From assembly GCF_011745365.1 (NCBI RefSeq), contig NW_024468909.1:1116001-1180000 (forward strand): 64,000 nt of DNA, given 5' to 3'. The stretch's first letter is position 1. Every line of letters begins with the position of its first letter. Positions 46,999 through 58,049 of this stretch are shown piece after piece. Source of the DNA: Cryphonectria parasitica EP155 (taxonomy: Eukaryota > Ascomycota > Sordariomycetes > Diaporthales > Cryphonectriaceae). The notes below the pieces were generated by a model. That model was not told the DNA's origin, did not search any database, and was given only the letters and a program-made list of their open reading frames with translations. The position numbers were made by a program, and so were the translations under genes.

Positions 46999-48264
46999 TC
47001 ACCTATCAACGCATAGGTCGTTACAGCTGCCACGTATTAGCACATTGATGGGAAGAGAGATGGCGGGGGTACTCACCAGAAGCGGCTGGTCGAGATCATA
47101 GTGGCCACCACAGCTGAGCTGGGGGATCTGAGCATAGTTGTTGAGCAGCCTCTCTCGCGTGGTCTGCAGGACCTTTATCCAACTTGTCAGTTTCCAAATC
47201 CACACTTCCCAAAAGGATCGCAATGTCAGCACCACGTACCTCCACATAGCTCAGCTCGGGGCTCTCCTTCATGGTCCCGATGAAGGCCCACGACATAGCT
47301 CCTGTGGCCGTCCCCGAGATGGTTGCATCTGCCGACGTTTGGTCGTCACGGCAGCCAGAGAACATCCACACGTCTTTGTTCTCCTTCTCCCAATGTTCTT
47401 TAAAATTTTCTGCTGCCAGCCCTTCATCGTCAATGTTGCCTCTGGCATGGTGGAGGCTGTTGAAGAAGTCGGTTGCACCACCGAGAAGCATCTTGGCATC
47501 CGCCACCTTCTCCCTGCTCCAGCCGCCCTGTATCAGGTGTTCTGCGGCACGCACGAGCCCCACACCCTTCTTGATCTGATCCATCAAGTTGATGTTGCCG
47601 TCTTCGTCAGGCCGGAAGACGTATGGCAGTTCGCATGCGGAGCCCGAGTGGCAGCAGTCGAAGAGAATCGTTAGTCTCGCTTCGGGGTGCATGGGCGTCA
47701 CGATGGATCGGTGAAGCTGGGCGTGGGGACACGCAGTCAGCGTTTGTGAGTCGTGTCACTGGTTATTTGTGTGCAGGTCCTATCTCACTCACCTGACTGC
47801 TTGTGATCTGGCCGTTCTCTTGGAAGTCGACGGGGCAGATGGTGTCCTCGAAGCCTGACGGCCGGTCATCGTCCTCGTCCTTGACCTGGCCTTCATCTTG
47901 TCAGTAACATACGGCCGCCTAGTGGTCAACTGCCATTCTTTATCTTTGCCTTCCACCCTTCTTCTTTTTGTTCGAGGAACGTACCGCCGTGTCCCGAGTA
48001 TGACAACCAAAGTCTGTCTCCAGGTTCATTGTACGAGGTTAGCCACCTGAAGGCAGCCAACATGTTCTCTCCGCTGGGCCAGTATGGTGTGCCCTCATTC
48101 TCTGGGTCGTCGGTCATGATGACCATATCGTGGCTGTTGTCCGAGAAGTCACGCTCAGTCACCAGGAAATCGCGTACGTTCATGGCATCGTTGATGCAGC
48201 CATTCAGCTGATTGTTGGTACCGGTGTAGTTGATGCCGATAATCAGTGCCTTCTTTCGTGGCAT
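46999..48264 (-). CDS. Type I-like metacaspase lacking the N-terminal prodomain
   Basis: Exons 48264-47985, 47890-47793, 47716-47240 and 47172-46999 give 342 aa. It opens MPRKKALIIGINYTGTNNQL, that is, directly at the p20 beta strand; the usual Pro/Gln-rich prodomain and zinc finger are absent. The catalytic His is H92 in YSGHGGQVKD; this reading needs the acceptor at 47891 rather than one 6 nt earlier, which would insert two residues. The catalytic Cys is C148 in DCCHSGSACELPYVF. The p10 part has DVWMFSGCRDDQTSAD and ends QLSCGGHYDLDQPLLV. The 3' end is unsure. Reading on gives 24 extra residues to TGA at 46999, while a GTGAGT donor at 47076 right after DLDQPLL could splice to a short final exon. 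Metacaspases are Ca2+-dependent, Arg/Lys-specific peptidases in stress and cell-death control. Confidence 0.87.
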
Positions 48265-48998
48265 TTTGGCACGGTGTACTCTTCACAGGTCGATACAGGT
48301 AGATTATTATATGGTGGGAGAGTTTGAGAGGGAGTGTTGGGCAGAGGAGGTCAACAAGCAGAAACAAGTTCAATATCCGGCTTTATTTGCAGTCTACAAA
48401 CTGAGGTTCCAACACAAACACGAGGAATATTTTCCTCCGAAGCTTCGGAATTTGGAACACCTTGTGGACTTCCACATCACCAGACGACCAAACACAGCCC
48501 CTCAGCGTCGTGGGGCCCGAGAGCTAGCTACAGCCCCACGCAGACCCTGACCGCCAGAAAGCCAGGCCCTGATGTGGAGCGTGCTATAGTGGGCCGGCCC
48601 GCTGTCCCTTAGGACCTCCCAACCCCTGACGCGGGGCAGCCCTGGCAACACCTGCAGCACAAGAAGCTCAAGTCATGGGCTGCCATGTCACCTGCATGGT
48701 TTCAAACCGCGTCCGAGCCAGCAAACGTGAGGTCCAGCTCTGGTCTCGGGATCTCCAGTGCTCAGCTGAGTGGCGGTGGTCATGGCTCACGCTGGGGAGC
48801 TCACTTTCAGCTTGAACTCGGTCCGTACTGAAGGCAACGTGGACGGCTCAAGACCACGTCCGTATATCGCGGTCATCTCTGGTCATCCAGACGAGAGTAG
48901 GAGACTTTGCAAAGTGCGAGCCATTATTGCATTCAATGTGTGAAGAGGATGTCAACTCACGGAATACTACTTGCCTGTGCAACTCCAGGCCTACTTCT
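48265..48998. other. Intergenic, no gene seen
   Basis: About 0.73 kb holding the metacaspase promoter and the 3' flank of the SDR gene. Unusually GC-rich for an intergenic stretch near 48.48-48.78 kb, but without a motif-bearing frame. Confidence 0.55.
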
Positions 48999-49835
48999 TT
49001 ACTCAGGATAAACCATCTTCCTAGTCACACCACCATCTAACACGATCTCCGTCCCATTGACAAATCTCTCCCTCACCAAAAACTCAACCGCACCCAGCAC
49101 GTCCTCTACTTTCCCTACCCTGCCAGTAAAGTGCCACTTGTGATCCTCCTCGCTCAACTCATCCTCCCACTTCAGTCCCTCCTCGTCTGCCCGCTTGCAC
49201 TCCTGCGCCACATTGATCCACCCGGGCAGGATCGTATTCACCGTGATCCCGTCGTCCGCCAGGCTCGCCGCCATCGCATGCGTAAGCCCGATCAGCCCCG
49301 CCTTGGTCGCGGCATAGGCCTCACTCAACGGCTCGCTCTGCCTCGCCCGTGTCGAGGACATGTGAATAATCGTGCCTCCGCTGCCGTCCCACCCCGCGCC
49401 GCCCTGCCGCCGGAGCAGCTCCACGCACGCCTGGCTCAGCAGCATGGGCGCGGTCAGGTTCGTCTCGAGGGAGGCGTTCCAGACGTCCAATGACATGTCC
49501 TCGAACCGCTGCCCTTCGGCAGCACTGTGGCCCACCGTGCCCGTCAGCGCCGCGTTGTTGATGAGCACGTCGAGCCTGCGGTCGAAGAAGACGGCGGCGT
49601 GCGAGACGGCGTCGCGGATCGCAGTGGGGTTGCGGAGGTCGGTGAGTGACGCCTGGAAGGCAGTGTTGGGGTAAGACGGGGCCAGGTGTGCGGACACGAG
49701 GTGGTCCAGCTCTGTCTTGTTGTTGTCGATGAGGAACACGCGGTGGCCCTTGGCTAGTAGGAGGCGGGTCAGGCCCCGACCGATGCCGCGGCCCGCGCCG
49801 GTGATGAGAAAATTGAGGGAGGATCGTTGGGCCAT
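48999..49835 (-). CDS. Short-chain dehydrogenase/reductase (classical SDR)
   Basis: Single exon, 278 aa, first ATG at 49835. The cofactor motif TGAGRGIG is at residues 12-19. A conserved NNA follows (LDVLINNAALTG). The active site has Ser in IIHMSSTRARQ and Tyr174/Lys178 in EAYAATKAGLIGL. A C-terminal DGGVTRKMVYPE closes the fold. Full length for a classical SDR of the FabG-like type. The Asp at the end of the second strand (VFLIDNN) favours NAD(H) over NADP(H). Substrate unknown; similar fungal enzymes act on sugars, polyols or acyl ketones. It is co-directional with the metacaspase and GNAT genes, without any evident functional link. Confidence 0.93.
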   Translation of the reverse strand: MAQRSSLNFLITGAGRGIGRGLTRLLLAKGHRVFLIDNNKTELDHLVSAHLAPSYPNTAFQASLTDLRNPTAIRDAVSHAAVFFDRRLDVLINNAALTGTVGHSAAEGQRFEDMSLDVWNASLETNLTAPMLLSQACVELLRRQGGAGWDGSGGTIIHMSSTRARQSEPLSEAYAATKAGLIGLTHAMAASLADDGITVNTILPGWINVAQECKRADEEGLKWEDELSEEDHKWHFTGRVGKVEDVLGAVEFLVRERFVNGTEIVLDGGVTRKMVYPE

Positions 49836-50543
49836 GGTGCTTGACAGACGGCGGATCTGTACGGCCTGTTCGAGTAAGGGAAAAGGAGCGGGTTGTGGCA
49901 GTGGTTCTTGAACGCTGTCTCTTGAGAAGTGAGGTGAGAAGATTATTCAGAAGATATTTGATGTCATCTGAGCTGCGGGGGGCGCTCATGATTCATCCCT
50001 GCACTCAGGTCACTCACTGAGTCGCTATACAACGAGATTTTGGACTGCAAATTTGCCTTTCCACCTAATTGTGAAATGCAGTCTTGAAAGAGCTTGGAAA
50101 GACATGGCAAACAGAATCTACTTAAAAAAGGAAAACAAAAAACATCAATAGGCAGACAAGACCAATTGCAACTACCCTGCTTCATGCTGCCAGATCAGTG
50201 ATAGTAGAACTGGCTAGCTCATCAATCGTCTAATGGTTTGAGTTCACACACTCATTCTTCCCTTTTTTCTTTTTTTTTTTCGTCTTATTTTTGCAGCCCT
50301 CATCCTTTGAATGTCCTCGAAATGTTCTCAAAGTTTGAGTCCTGCCATCTCTCAATCTTGGGAGGAGCAGAAAATAAAGGGACGGAGACCCGCACCCAGC
50401 TGATCGGAAAGGATAATAATATTATCCACACAAAATATGCAGCTATGTAGGTCGGCCTCGCATGATCTGCTGGGTTATAATCGTTGTAGGCTGCAACATA
50501 TGGAAGAAGAACGAGCAGGTCAATCATTGAACACACCATCGCT
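49836..50543. other. Intergenic, no gene seen
   Basis: About 0.7 kb; SDR promoter and GNAT 3' flank. A T-rich tract lies near 50.26-50.30 kb. No supported frame. Confidence 0.6.
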
Positions 50544-51269
50544 TCACCGGGCCATCATCTCCTCGACCTTCCCCTTCGCCGTCTCCCACTGGTCCCAGCT
50601 CATGCTGTAGACCACAGTGTCTCTCCACAGGTCATCAGGGTCGCTCCCGGGCGGCAGCGGCTTCCCATTACTGACCTTCTCAGTCCTCTTCCCTAGCGCA
50701 AAACAGTAATGATAGGGGATCACGCCGACTTTGCTGTATCCAATCTTCTCGGCGAGCCTGGCGCTGGGGATGTTCGCGGTGCTAGTCTTCCACTCGACCC
50801 GCACGAGACCCAACCCTCCCTCGTCCGGGCTGCCGAATGCGCACTGCATTAACAAGCCGACCGTGTTGGTGGCGACGTGGGTGCGCTGGTAGTTGGGCAG
50901 CACAACAATGAAGCCGATCTCGGTGCTACGGTGCGGCTTGGAAGTGTTCATGTATAGGACGACACCCGCCAGCTCGCCATCCTCGTCCTCGGGTGAGGGC
51001 GAGCGCGTCGTGTCGATGATGGCGAAGACGAAACTGGACGGGTTGGTCGGCGAGAAGAAGGAGGACGGGTCTTCGAATCTGGACTTCCAGGCGCCAACTG
51101 TCTGGAATGGTCCGCTGGGCATATGAGCGAATAGCTGTGGGTAGTCCTTGGACTGGTCGACGAAGGCGGCGCTGTGGAGGTCCACATCGAAGGGGATGAG
51201 CTTGACCCGGTCGTTGGAGAGGGGCGTCTCGATGGGGTAGTAGAAGGTGGGGTGTTTGCCTGCATGCAT
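50544..51269 (-). CDS. GNAT-family N-acetyltransferase (RimJ/RimL-like)
   Basis: Single exon of 241 aa, start MHAGKHPTFYYPIET at 51269. The N-terminal part (TPLSNDRVKLIPFDVD) and core are of the RimJ/RimL type (Acetyltransf_3): strand LAGVVLYMNTSKPHRSTEIG, then FIVVLPNYQRTHVATNTVGL as the acetyl-CoA binding loop (Q/RxxGxG/A-like, here QRTHVAT), and VRVEWKTSTANIPSARLAEK, with Asn in place and the closing IGYSKVGVIPYHYCF. The classic Gly pair of the CoA loop is partly replaced (RTHVAT), as in many fungal members. Fungal relatives are uncharacterised; small-molecule or protein acetylation is possible. It is divergent from the HET-domain gene. Confidence 0.88.
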   Translation of the reverse strand: MHAGKHPTFYYPIETPLSNDRVKLIPFDVDLHSAAFVDQSKDYPQLFAHMPSGPFQTVGAWKSRFEDPSSFFSPTNPSSFVFAIIDTTRSPSPEDEDGELAGVVLYMNTSKPHRSTEIGFIVVLPNYQRTHVATNTVGLLMQCAFGSPDEGGLGLVRVEWKTSTANIPSARLAEKIGYSKVGVIPYHYCFALGKRTEKVSNGKPLPPGSDPDDLWRDTVVYSMSWDQWETAKGKVEEMMAR

Positions 51270-52157
51270 GGTGGGGTCAGGGAGGTTGGAATGATAATGA
51301 TAATAAATCGGCCAACTTGATGCTTGGAGGGGATTTTCAGCGGTCGAGATGATTTCTTTGAATTTCTAATGTCGAAAGACGAAAATCGAAATTCAGTCGG
51401 AACAAAGACGGAAGTTGGAAAGAAGGTGGATGGATTACATCAGGAAGGAGGCACAGGTTGAGTCAGCTATGCATAGTAGTTCGTCCGAAGAGCGATTTCT
51501 TGACAAGCTGACGTGCGCAAACACGCATCATCAATAAATGGGAAGGGAAAGTGCATTCGAAACGGAGTAATATGCTTCTGATGTAGGAGCAACCGTCAAG
51601 CTGAGGCTTTCGTCCCTACGAGTACTTGATTGTATTAGCGATGGGCCAAATGAAAGCTGCAGGTGTTTTTGTGCTCATTTGTCACTCCCCTCATCTTTTT
51701 CATTGTGCAACACCGACTATACATCCCAACCATAGCACAGACATGGCAATCAAGATAATCACGAAAATCAGTAAACAAGATGCCCATCAGCACATTTGTA
51801 GTTTGTTTTCCCCTTATTGGCAATGCCTTGGACTGAATTAGATTATCTGCCCCCGGCCTTCATATAATTGGCACGTTGTTCCTTCTTGTCAACGTCGCCT
51901 CTTACTCCACCTAGAAAAGGCGACCGAATTAGGCCCTCCTCGATCGGGAAAAGGATGGTAAGGTGTGGTGAGGACTTAGTACGCCAAGCACTTGGCATCT
52001 CGAGCTATATGCGGTCTGCTGATATACAGTGTCCGGAGCTGAAAGTGCTGAAATCCTCAGATTAAGCTCTATGAGCTTGCGGCTACCAACCATTATGGTT
52101 GCTTTTGTGACATTTCATCTCACGACTACGTCCAGACCACTGATCAGCCATTAGAGA
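51270..52157. other. Divergent intergenic region (GNAT and HET genes)
   Basis: About 0.9 kb between two divergent starts; promoters of both. No coding motif seen. Confidence 0.6.
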
Positions 52158-53954
52158 ATGGCGACAGATCAACCAGCTTTCAGACACGAGCCCCTGCCAG
52201 ATGCAGAGAACTACATCAGGCTGCTTGTGGTGACAAGCGTGGACGAGGGAAGACCAGTTTCTGTCCATTGCGAGATGTCGGTATGGCCAGTAGAAGAGGT
52301 GCCAACCTACTGCGCCATCTCTTATACTTGGGGCAGCCCAGATCTCACCACGCTCGTCCTAGTCAACGGATCTCTTATGCGAGTCCGGCAGAATTGCGAG
52401 TATGTCCTCAAGCAGGCAAGCTGGTACGGCGACAACGAGAGGAACTTTATCTGGTGCGATGCAATTTGCATCGACCAGGAGAGCAACCAAGAGAAGAGCA
52501 GTCAGGTCGCCATGATGGGCAGGATCTTCCACGAGGCCCAGCTGGTGCTGGCCTGCGTGGGTGAGCACGCAGACGACAGCGAGTTCTTATACCAGACACT
52601 ACAGAACAACGCAGTCGTGTTCGATGAACTTGAAACTCCCGACCGGAGAGCCAGGACCATACGGATGTGGATGATCCGACATCTCCTGACCATACCCAGA
52701 CTCTACGCCTCTTTGGGCGCGCTCGTACGACGCTCGTACTTCTCGCGCGTCTGGGTCTATCAGGAGTTGGCTCTTGGACAGAACGTCCACCTCTGCTGCG
52801 GACGAGACGCGCTGCCAATGACTCTGTTCAGACGGCTGGCTGCAGACATCCGAGGTGTGCAGAGGAGGGGTTATCTGTGCACGCTCTCCGAAGTGTTGGA
52901 CTCTAGCGACACACTCGCCGGTTTCTTGGATAACTCGTACCTCGAATCGCTTAATCAACCACTCTTTCTTCGACAGAGTGAACCGTCAGCCAGAAAGGCG
53001 TGGCCGCTACTGTGTGCGGGCGTCGACCATGAGGTCAGACTACCCATGGAGATGGCTGTACATAACGTTGCACCCTTAGCATGTGAGGATCCAAGAGACA
53101 CAATTTACGGGGTCTTGGCCATGATTGATTGGCGTGGGGAGCAGCCGCTACAGCCGGACTACACCAAAGACAGATTCGATCTCGCTCTGGAAGTATTGCA
53201 AAGGCTGCGGAGCGACTCTAGCATCAGCGACGGCTGGCATCCCCTCGATACGGCGTTGACCGTTGTTAGAAATCTTAAACTCACCATCGACCCGCCCGAT
53301 GAATTGGTGCAGGCAGCCCGGATCAGGCACAAGCTTGAAGATGACCCCGCTGACAGCGACCGAGAGAGCTCGAGTGCATGGCTCTCCAAGTTCTTGGGGT
53401 GTCGCCTCGAGCATGACGGCTTACAATGGCGTCCTTGGACGTCCTTGCGCGCATTTCGCGCATTCCAAGGGCCTCAGCTCATCATACAGCAATGGCCAGT
53501 CTACAGCCCGGCGCTTCTGAGCAGCCAAGCGATATCAGATTCGGTTCTTCTGCCACCCTCGTGCAAGTCGGGAGACTACTGTTTGATACAAAATGGCAAA
53601 AAGTTTGACGACACGTCCTTGAATATCGTCTTAATTGCAAGAGAAGAGACTCCATCTGTCCCGACGAGCTCGAACCGATTTCGTATCGTCGGAAAGGGTT
53701 TGATGCGGTTCGCGCACAGGTCTAGACGACCATTCAGTCATTTTGATAATTTCCGAGTCTTTCTGGATTGTGAGGACGCCCTGGTCATGGTCAGCACACT
53801 GGATCTACTAGGAGACTTTACGGGAATCCCGAGCGACCAGGTTTCTGATTTCCTGCAGACGAAGGTCTGTGGCTACTTGGGCTCATCGTGGATTGAAGTG
53901 AATGAAAACGAGTTGCCGCCAGTTGACTCCATAATAATAGACCGGCTGATCTAG
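52158..53954 (+). CDS. HET-domain (heterokaryon incompatibility-type) protein
   Basis: Intronless, 598 aa, from ATG 52158 to TAG 53952-53954. The HET domain occupies about residues 50-200: YCAISYTWGSPD (block 1), RNFIWCDAICIDQES with NQEKSSQVAMMGRIFHEAQL (block 2) and the later SRVWVYQELALG (block 3). All three blocks are present and undamaged. The C-terminal 350 residues, with DPRDTIYGVLAMIDWRG, are typical of the large HET-6/HET-E-like class without NACHT or WD40 repeats. Such proteins mediate allorecognition cell death in some species, but most of the family in any one genome has no known role; here function is inferred from domain only. No partner gene such as het-s-like or SEC9-like lies beside it. 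Confidence 0.94.
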   Translation: MATDQPAFRHEPLPDAENYIRLLVVTSVDEGRPVSVHCEMSVWPVEEVPTYCAISYTWGSPDLTTLVLVNGSLMRVRQNCEYVLKQASWYGDNERNFIWCDAICIDQESNQEKSSQVAMMGRIFHEAQLVLACVGEHADDSEFLYQTLQNNAVVFDELETPDRRARTIRMWMIRHLLTIPRLYASLGALVRRSYFSRVWVYQELALGQNVHLCCGRDALPMTLFRRLAADIRGVQRRGYLCTLSEVLDSSDTLAGFLDNSYLESLNQPLFLRQSEPSARKAWPLLCAGVDHEVRLPMEMAVHNVAPLACEDPRDTIYGVLAMIDWRGEQPLQPDYTKDRFDLALEVLQRLRSDSSISDGWHPLDTALTVVRNLKLTIDPPDELVQAARIRHKLEDDPADSDRESSSAWLSKFLGCRLEHDGLQWRPWTSLRAFRAFQGPQLIIQQWPVYSPALLSSQAISDSVLLPPSCKSGDYCLIQNGKKFDDTSLNIVLIAREETPSVPTSSNRFRIVGKGLMRFAHRSRRPFSHFDNFRVFLDCEDALVMVSTLDLLGDFTGIPSDQVSDFLQTKVCGYLGSSWIEVNENELPPVDSIIIDRLI

Positions 53955-54403
53955 GGATTAAGGATATGCAAGTAGTGGATAAACCGAGGGAAAGTCTAAA
54001 TGTTACTATATAGTCAAAGTGTAATCAAAGTCCTGCTACGACCCGAAGCTGCATGCGGTAGCCAGAGACTCCAAGTTTAGCCCACTCGCCATTCCGAGAG
54101 CATCTGTGAACATGAAGCAGTATCCAGGGCACCTCTTTGTACATCTCTAGCATGTGAGACATTTTGGCAATTAGATCCGCAGCCTAGTGACCGAAACAGC
54201 TCACCTCAAGCATATTCAGCCGAACACGCTTGGCAGAAGCTCTCGGCATCCATCATGATACTTATTTTAATTAATTGATCTCCTGCCCTGCTCTGGAAAA
54301 CCTTTCGTTTGGGAAACAGTTGTATCCTTATAAACAACACCACAGCCTTTGATATCGATACCACATCATCGAACCTCAGGCCAAACCATCGCCGCCGCTC
54401 AAG
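53955..54403. other. Intergenic, promoter of the PLAC8 gene
   Basis: About 450 nt between two + genes; AT-rich, no frame with motif. The last 60 nt include a C/A-rich leader before the ATG at 54404. Confidence 0.55.
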
Positions 54404-55128
54404 ATGTCGTACCAGGAACCCTATCAACAGCCCTACCAGGTGCCAGTGCAAGCACCATACCAAGACCCCCACCACATGTCCTCCTCACCACCGCTACCGG
54501 CTCACGGGCCGATTGACCAACGCGAGGCCCAAGAAGCCGGTCCTCCAGGCGGCGGTGGCCCTCTGCAGACCATGCACCACACCGGCTCCGCGCTGGCGGA
54601 CGAGGACGTTTCGGAGTGGCACGCTTCCTACTGCGGGTTCTGCTCGCCTGCGGGGCTGTGCTTCAAGACGTGCTGCTGCCCGTGTCTCACGTTTGGCAAG
54701 ACGCATCACCGGCTGAAGTCGGGGGCCAATATGCAGAATTACGAACGGTGCAACACATCTGTAGGTTTCAAGAGTGGAAAAGAAAGAAGAGAGAAAAAAG
54801 AAAGAAAAGTTGCTGACGGTGTGATCGGGGATGTGAACTATAGTGTTTACTCTATTGTGGAGCAGGCTGCTTTGGGGTCCACTGGATACCTATCATGATG
54901 CAGCGGTCCGAGGTCAGGGACAAGTATAACCTCGACGGGAATTCGGTGGAGGATTTGTGCTCGGCATGCTGTTGCCCTCTGTGTGACTTGGTGCAGCAGG
55001 AAAAGGAGGCTGCGTATCGAGAGTCTTTGGGGCGGGGCCGGATTCAGCCCGTCACTCAGCAGTATCAGTCTGAGGGTGTCATGGCGCAGCCACAGCCCGC
55101 GTATTCGCCTCCTATGCAGCAGAAATAA
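54404..55128 (+). CDS. PLAC8-family cysteine-rich protein
   Basis: Exons 54404-54760 and 54844-55128 (83-nt intron) give 213 aa. The N-terminal 70 residues are Pro/Gln/Tyr-rich (YQEPYQQPYQVPVQAPYQ). The PLAC8 domain follows: GFCSPAGLCFKTCCCPCLTF in exon 1; then RCNTS joined to CLLYCGAGCFGVHWIPIMMQ. It ends RSEVRDKYNLDG and DLCSACCCPLCDLVQQEKEA. The acceptor TAG at 54843, not the later CAG, is chosen because only it restores the CLLxC segment. PLAC8 proteins (plant CNR/FW2.2, PCR, fungal homologues) have two hydrophobic Cys-rich segments and are linked to cell-size control or divalent-cation (Cd, Zn, Ca) transport. The role here is unknown. Confidence 0.9.
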
Positions 55129-55582
55129 GGTAGAAATAGAGGATTGTGCTATCAAACAAGCTGGCTTGCTGGTTGACTCGGCATCTTCACCGGAATTTTG
55201 GGGCTTTGAATTTTTGTTGGGGGAGGGGGGGTGGGGCTAAAGATGGTGTGGTGATATGTGATGCTTGATTTAATAGTGAGACCAAGGGCATTCAAATTTC
55301 TGGACTCCACGATTCTCATCGTCAGTGCTCTCTTTGGTCATCAGACTGGCATAGCCAGTTGTCAGATCCGAGATCAAGGCAGCGCAGATGTTTGGACATA
55401 GAAGTCGGAACTCTCACGACGCTGCTTGTCCGGACGCTTTAGCTTTCGTCATCCGATAGAGCTGTGTATGTCCTCGGGAATGGGGGTGAAGAACAAGAAA
55501 GAAAATAGACCATTTCAATAGAGAAAGTGGTTTCGTCTTGCATGCGTGGCCTTGCGAGGCCTCGCAGCCCATATAATAGCAT
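55129..55582. other. Convergent intergenic region, no gene seen
   Basis: About 450 nt between the stops of the PLAC8 gene (+) and RIO1 (-); probably both 3' UTRs. Confidence 0.6.
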
Positions 55583-57185
55583 CTATTTCTTCTTTCTAGA
55601 TGTTGACGAGACCATCTTCTTTTTCAGATGCTTGGGCATCTTCTCTTTCCTCTTCTCCCGCTTCGCTTCCTTGACTGCCTGCTTGTGTTGCTGTAATTGA
55701 TGTCAGCAGCAAATCCTTTTGTTGGGGCCAGTCAAGGGGTGTATTTACCTTCTTCTCGTCCTTATCTTGGAATCGCTTCCCACGCGGCCTACCATCAGTC
55801 TCTCCAATGTCACTCTCGTCGTCGTCGTCGTCGTCGTCACTGAGAGCAGCTCCATCATCAGATTCATCATCAGAGCCGTCACTGTCGCCTGCCCCATCGG
55901 CCGCAGCCTCTCCGTCCTTGGGAAGAACGACCTGATCAGCAAGGAGGTTGCGGTAGACGAGGGAGTCGCCCTGGCCAGCACCGATCTTCTGACCATCAAC
56001 CTCAATGTCGTAGACCTGCTCCAATGTCTGAGGGATGTACTGGTTTCGGAAGACCTCGTTGTCGACTTCCACATCCGCTTGTGCTTGCTCATCATCTCCA
56101 GCGGCAACTCTGACCTCGTAGAGGTGCTCGATGCTGTTTTTCATCTCTGGCTCCTCTACTGGCCCCTCGGGCGCAGTGATAAAGTTGAATATGGTCCGAT
56201 CCGCAAGAGTGTCCACACCCTGGCGCCGGAAGAAGTCACCAACGTTCTTGATATCCATACGCAGGAATTCGAGGGATCGAGGGTGGTCGTGCTCAACGCT
56301 CTGCGACACATCGATGATGTATAGCCTGTGGTCGTGGTATAGGATATTGTACTCGCTCAAGTCCGCGTGCACCAGCCTGCAGACCTGGTACAACCGCCTC
56401 ATGATGCCGAGCAGTTGGATGTAGAGGTCCCTCCACTCCTCGTCACTGTTTACACCAGTGTCCCGTAGCCTCGGGTACGCCCAGCCCTTCTTGTCACCCA
56501 GGAAGCTCATGACCATGACATGAAGCTTCAGCGAGACGGGTTCGGGACACGGGATGCCAGCAGCATATATCCTCCTCAGGTTTCTAAACTCCTTCTCTGC
56601 CCACAGCTTGACCATCTTCCTGCTGTTACCCTTGTCGGCCCCGCTCTTGAATCTGTGCTCGCCGGTGATGTACCTCTCGCGGTCCTTGAACACGAGGATC
56701 GCCGTCTTGTAGACCTTGATGGCTCTCTGGACCGGCTCGCTCCCGTCGTCCGGGTGCAACACAGCCCCGTATACGTTGGCCTCTTTGCCCGTGCTGATAG
56801 CACCGTGGATTTCGTTGACCACACCGCGGTTGATCATCTGCAGCAGGATCATGCGGGTGCGCTGGTCCAGGACCAGCTCGGAGGTTGCGCGGTCCGCCTT
56901 GTCCTTGTCGCGGTCCTGCGACTGCTTGACATCGTCGAGGCGGATCTTGGCGGCGTGCTTGGAGAGGGCGGAGATCTGGTCGTCTACGCTTGCGCGCGTG
57001 TTGGCAGCTGGCTTCGCGCCGGCTGGGCCGCTGGTGGTCTGGCGGTTATAGGAGGGACCGTCCAGGTCGAAGTCGTCGTCTTCCTCGAAGATGTCGTCGA
57101 GCTCGTCTTCGTTCTCGGCCTCGCCAGGTGGGGGCTCGATATGTTGTGGCTCTTTTAGAGCATCTGTTACTGGTTCTGTGGCCAT
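55583..57185 (-). CDS. rio1: RIO1 atypical protein kinase/ATPase
   Basis: Exons 57185-55749 and 55690-55583 (58-nt intron) give 514 aa. The start is the first ATG (MATEPVTDALKEPQ); in-frame sequence further up has no ATG. RIO1 marks are the nucleotide loop STGKEANVYGA, YKTAILVFKDRERYITGEHR, the catalytic HADLSEYNILYH and the metal-binding IIDVSQSVEHDHP. The C-terminal part has an acidic Ser/Asp run coded by a GTC repeat. After the intron a strongly basic tail QHKQAVKEAKREKRKEKMPK ... STSRKKK follows, the conserved RIO1 ending. Without the intron the frame would give a different, unrelated 45-residue tail, which supports the splice. RIO1 works in late 40S maturation (20S pre-rRNA cleavage at site D) and is essential in yeast. 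Confidence 0.95.
55817..55839. repeat. GTC triplet repeat coding the poly-Asp run of RIO1
   Basis: About seven GTC units on +, read as GAC (Asp) on minus. Within a naturally acidic segment; a change in copy number would keep the frame. Confidence 0.85.
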
Positions 57186-58049
57186 CTTTTCTTTTTTTTT
57201 TTTTTTTCTTTTTTTAAATCTTGACACTCGTCGTGTCAGATTGAAGGAGTGTTTTGAGGAGAAGTCAAAAGTCAAAGTTGGCCCTCTGTGAATCCTCTGC
57301 GTCACAACTCAGCCCTGAGCCTGAACTTTTTTGGTGGGGCTGGCGGGGTACTTTCATCTTATCTTATCGCTGGGACAGGGGGCAGCGCTCTAGACCCGTC
57401 AACACCCCATCCCTCCTTGATGTTTCTTCACCACTTTCACCATGCATTTTGTGTCTCATGAAAATGTAAAACCTGTGCCAAAATACATACAATTCAATTT
57501 CAATAATGGAAATCCCTCTGATGTCTTGTGTCATGCATTCCGTCTAGCGTCATCAACGTCTTACCATCCTTTCCATTTTTGCTCAACACAGCGTAGCTAA
57601 TTGGCTGTAACATCACGTCGAATATGGTTGCATTGTTCTTGATGTCGATTACAACAGTTCCTCTAGCAATGGACGGGTCCATGATCCGCCTGTTCTGAGG
57701 AGACTTCGCTGGGCATGTTCACTGCCCTCCTCATGCTCAAAGGCGGGGTCAATATAGATTCATATCGGCCAGCAGTCCTGTCAGAGCAACCGTTCTCTCT
57801 CTGACATAGCCAAATTAGATTGTCGTCATTAGTGCGGCTAATATTCATGTTAAAGAACGGAATACTACATAGGCGGAGGATATATAGAGCGTTACCGGTA
57901 GATTGGATGAGGACCTATTTACTCTGTCATCAATAAATCCAGCACAAGCCCTTGGAAAATGTCGCCCATCTCACAAATCTGTTATCACCTATTTGACGAT
58001 TGAATGAATGATCGTGGGGCTGGCTGATTCGATACATCAGAATCTCGCA
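57186..58049. other. Divergent intergenic region (RIO1 and CE15 genes)
   Basis: About 0.86 kb between two divergent starts. Directly upstream of RIO1 lies a T-rich tract (57190-57217 on +, so A-rich in its leader). No coding motif. Two in-frame ATGs of the CE15 gene lie at 58008 and 58050. Confidence 0.6.

Noticed and set aside
47891..47896. Metacaspase acceptor 6 nt upstream, giving SGHGDEGQVKD
   Set aside because: The later acceptor gives the canonical SGHGGQVKD; the upstream site is kept only as a possible isoform.
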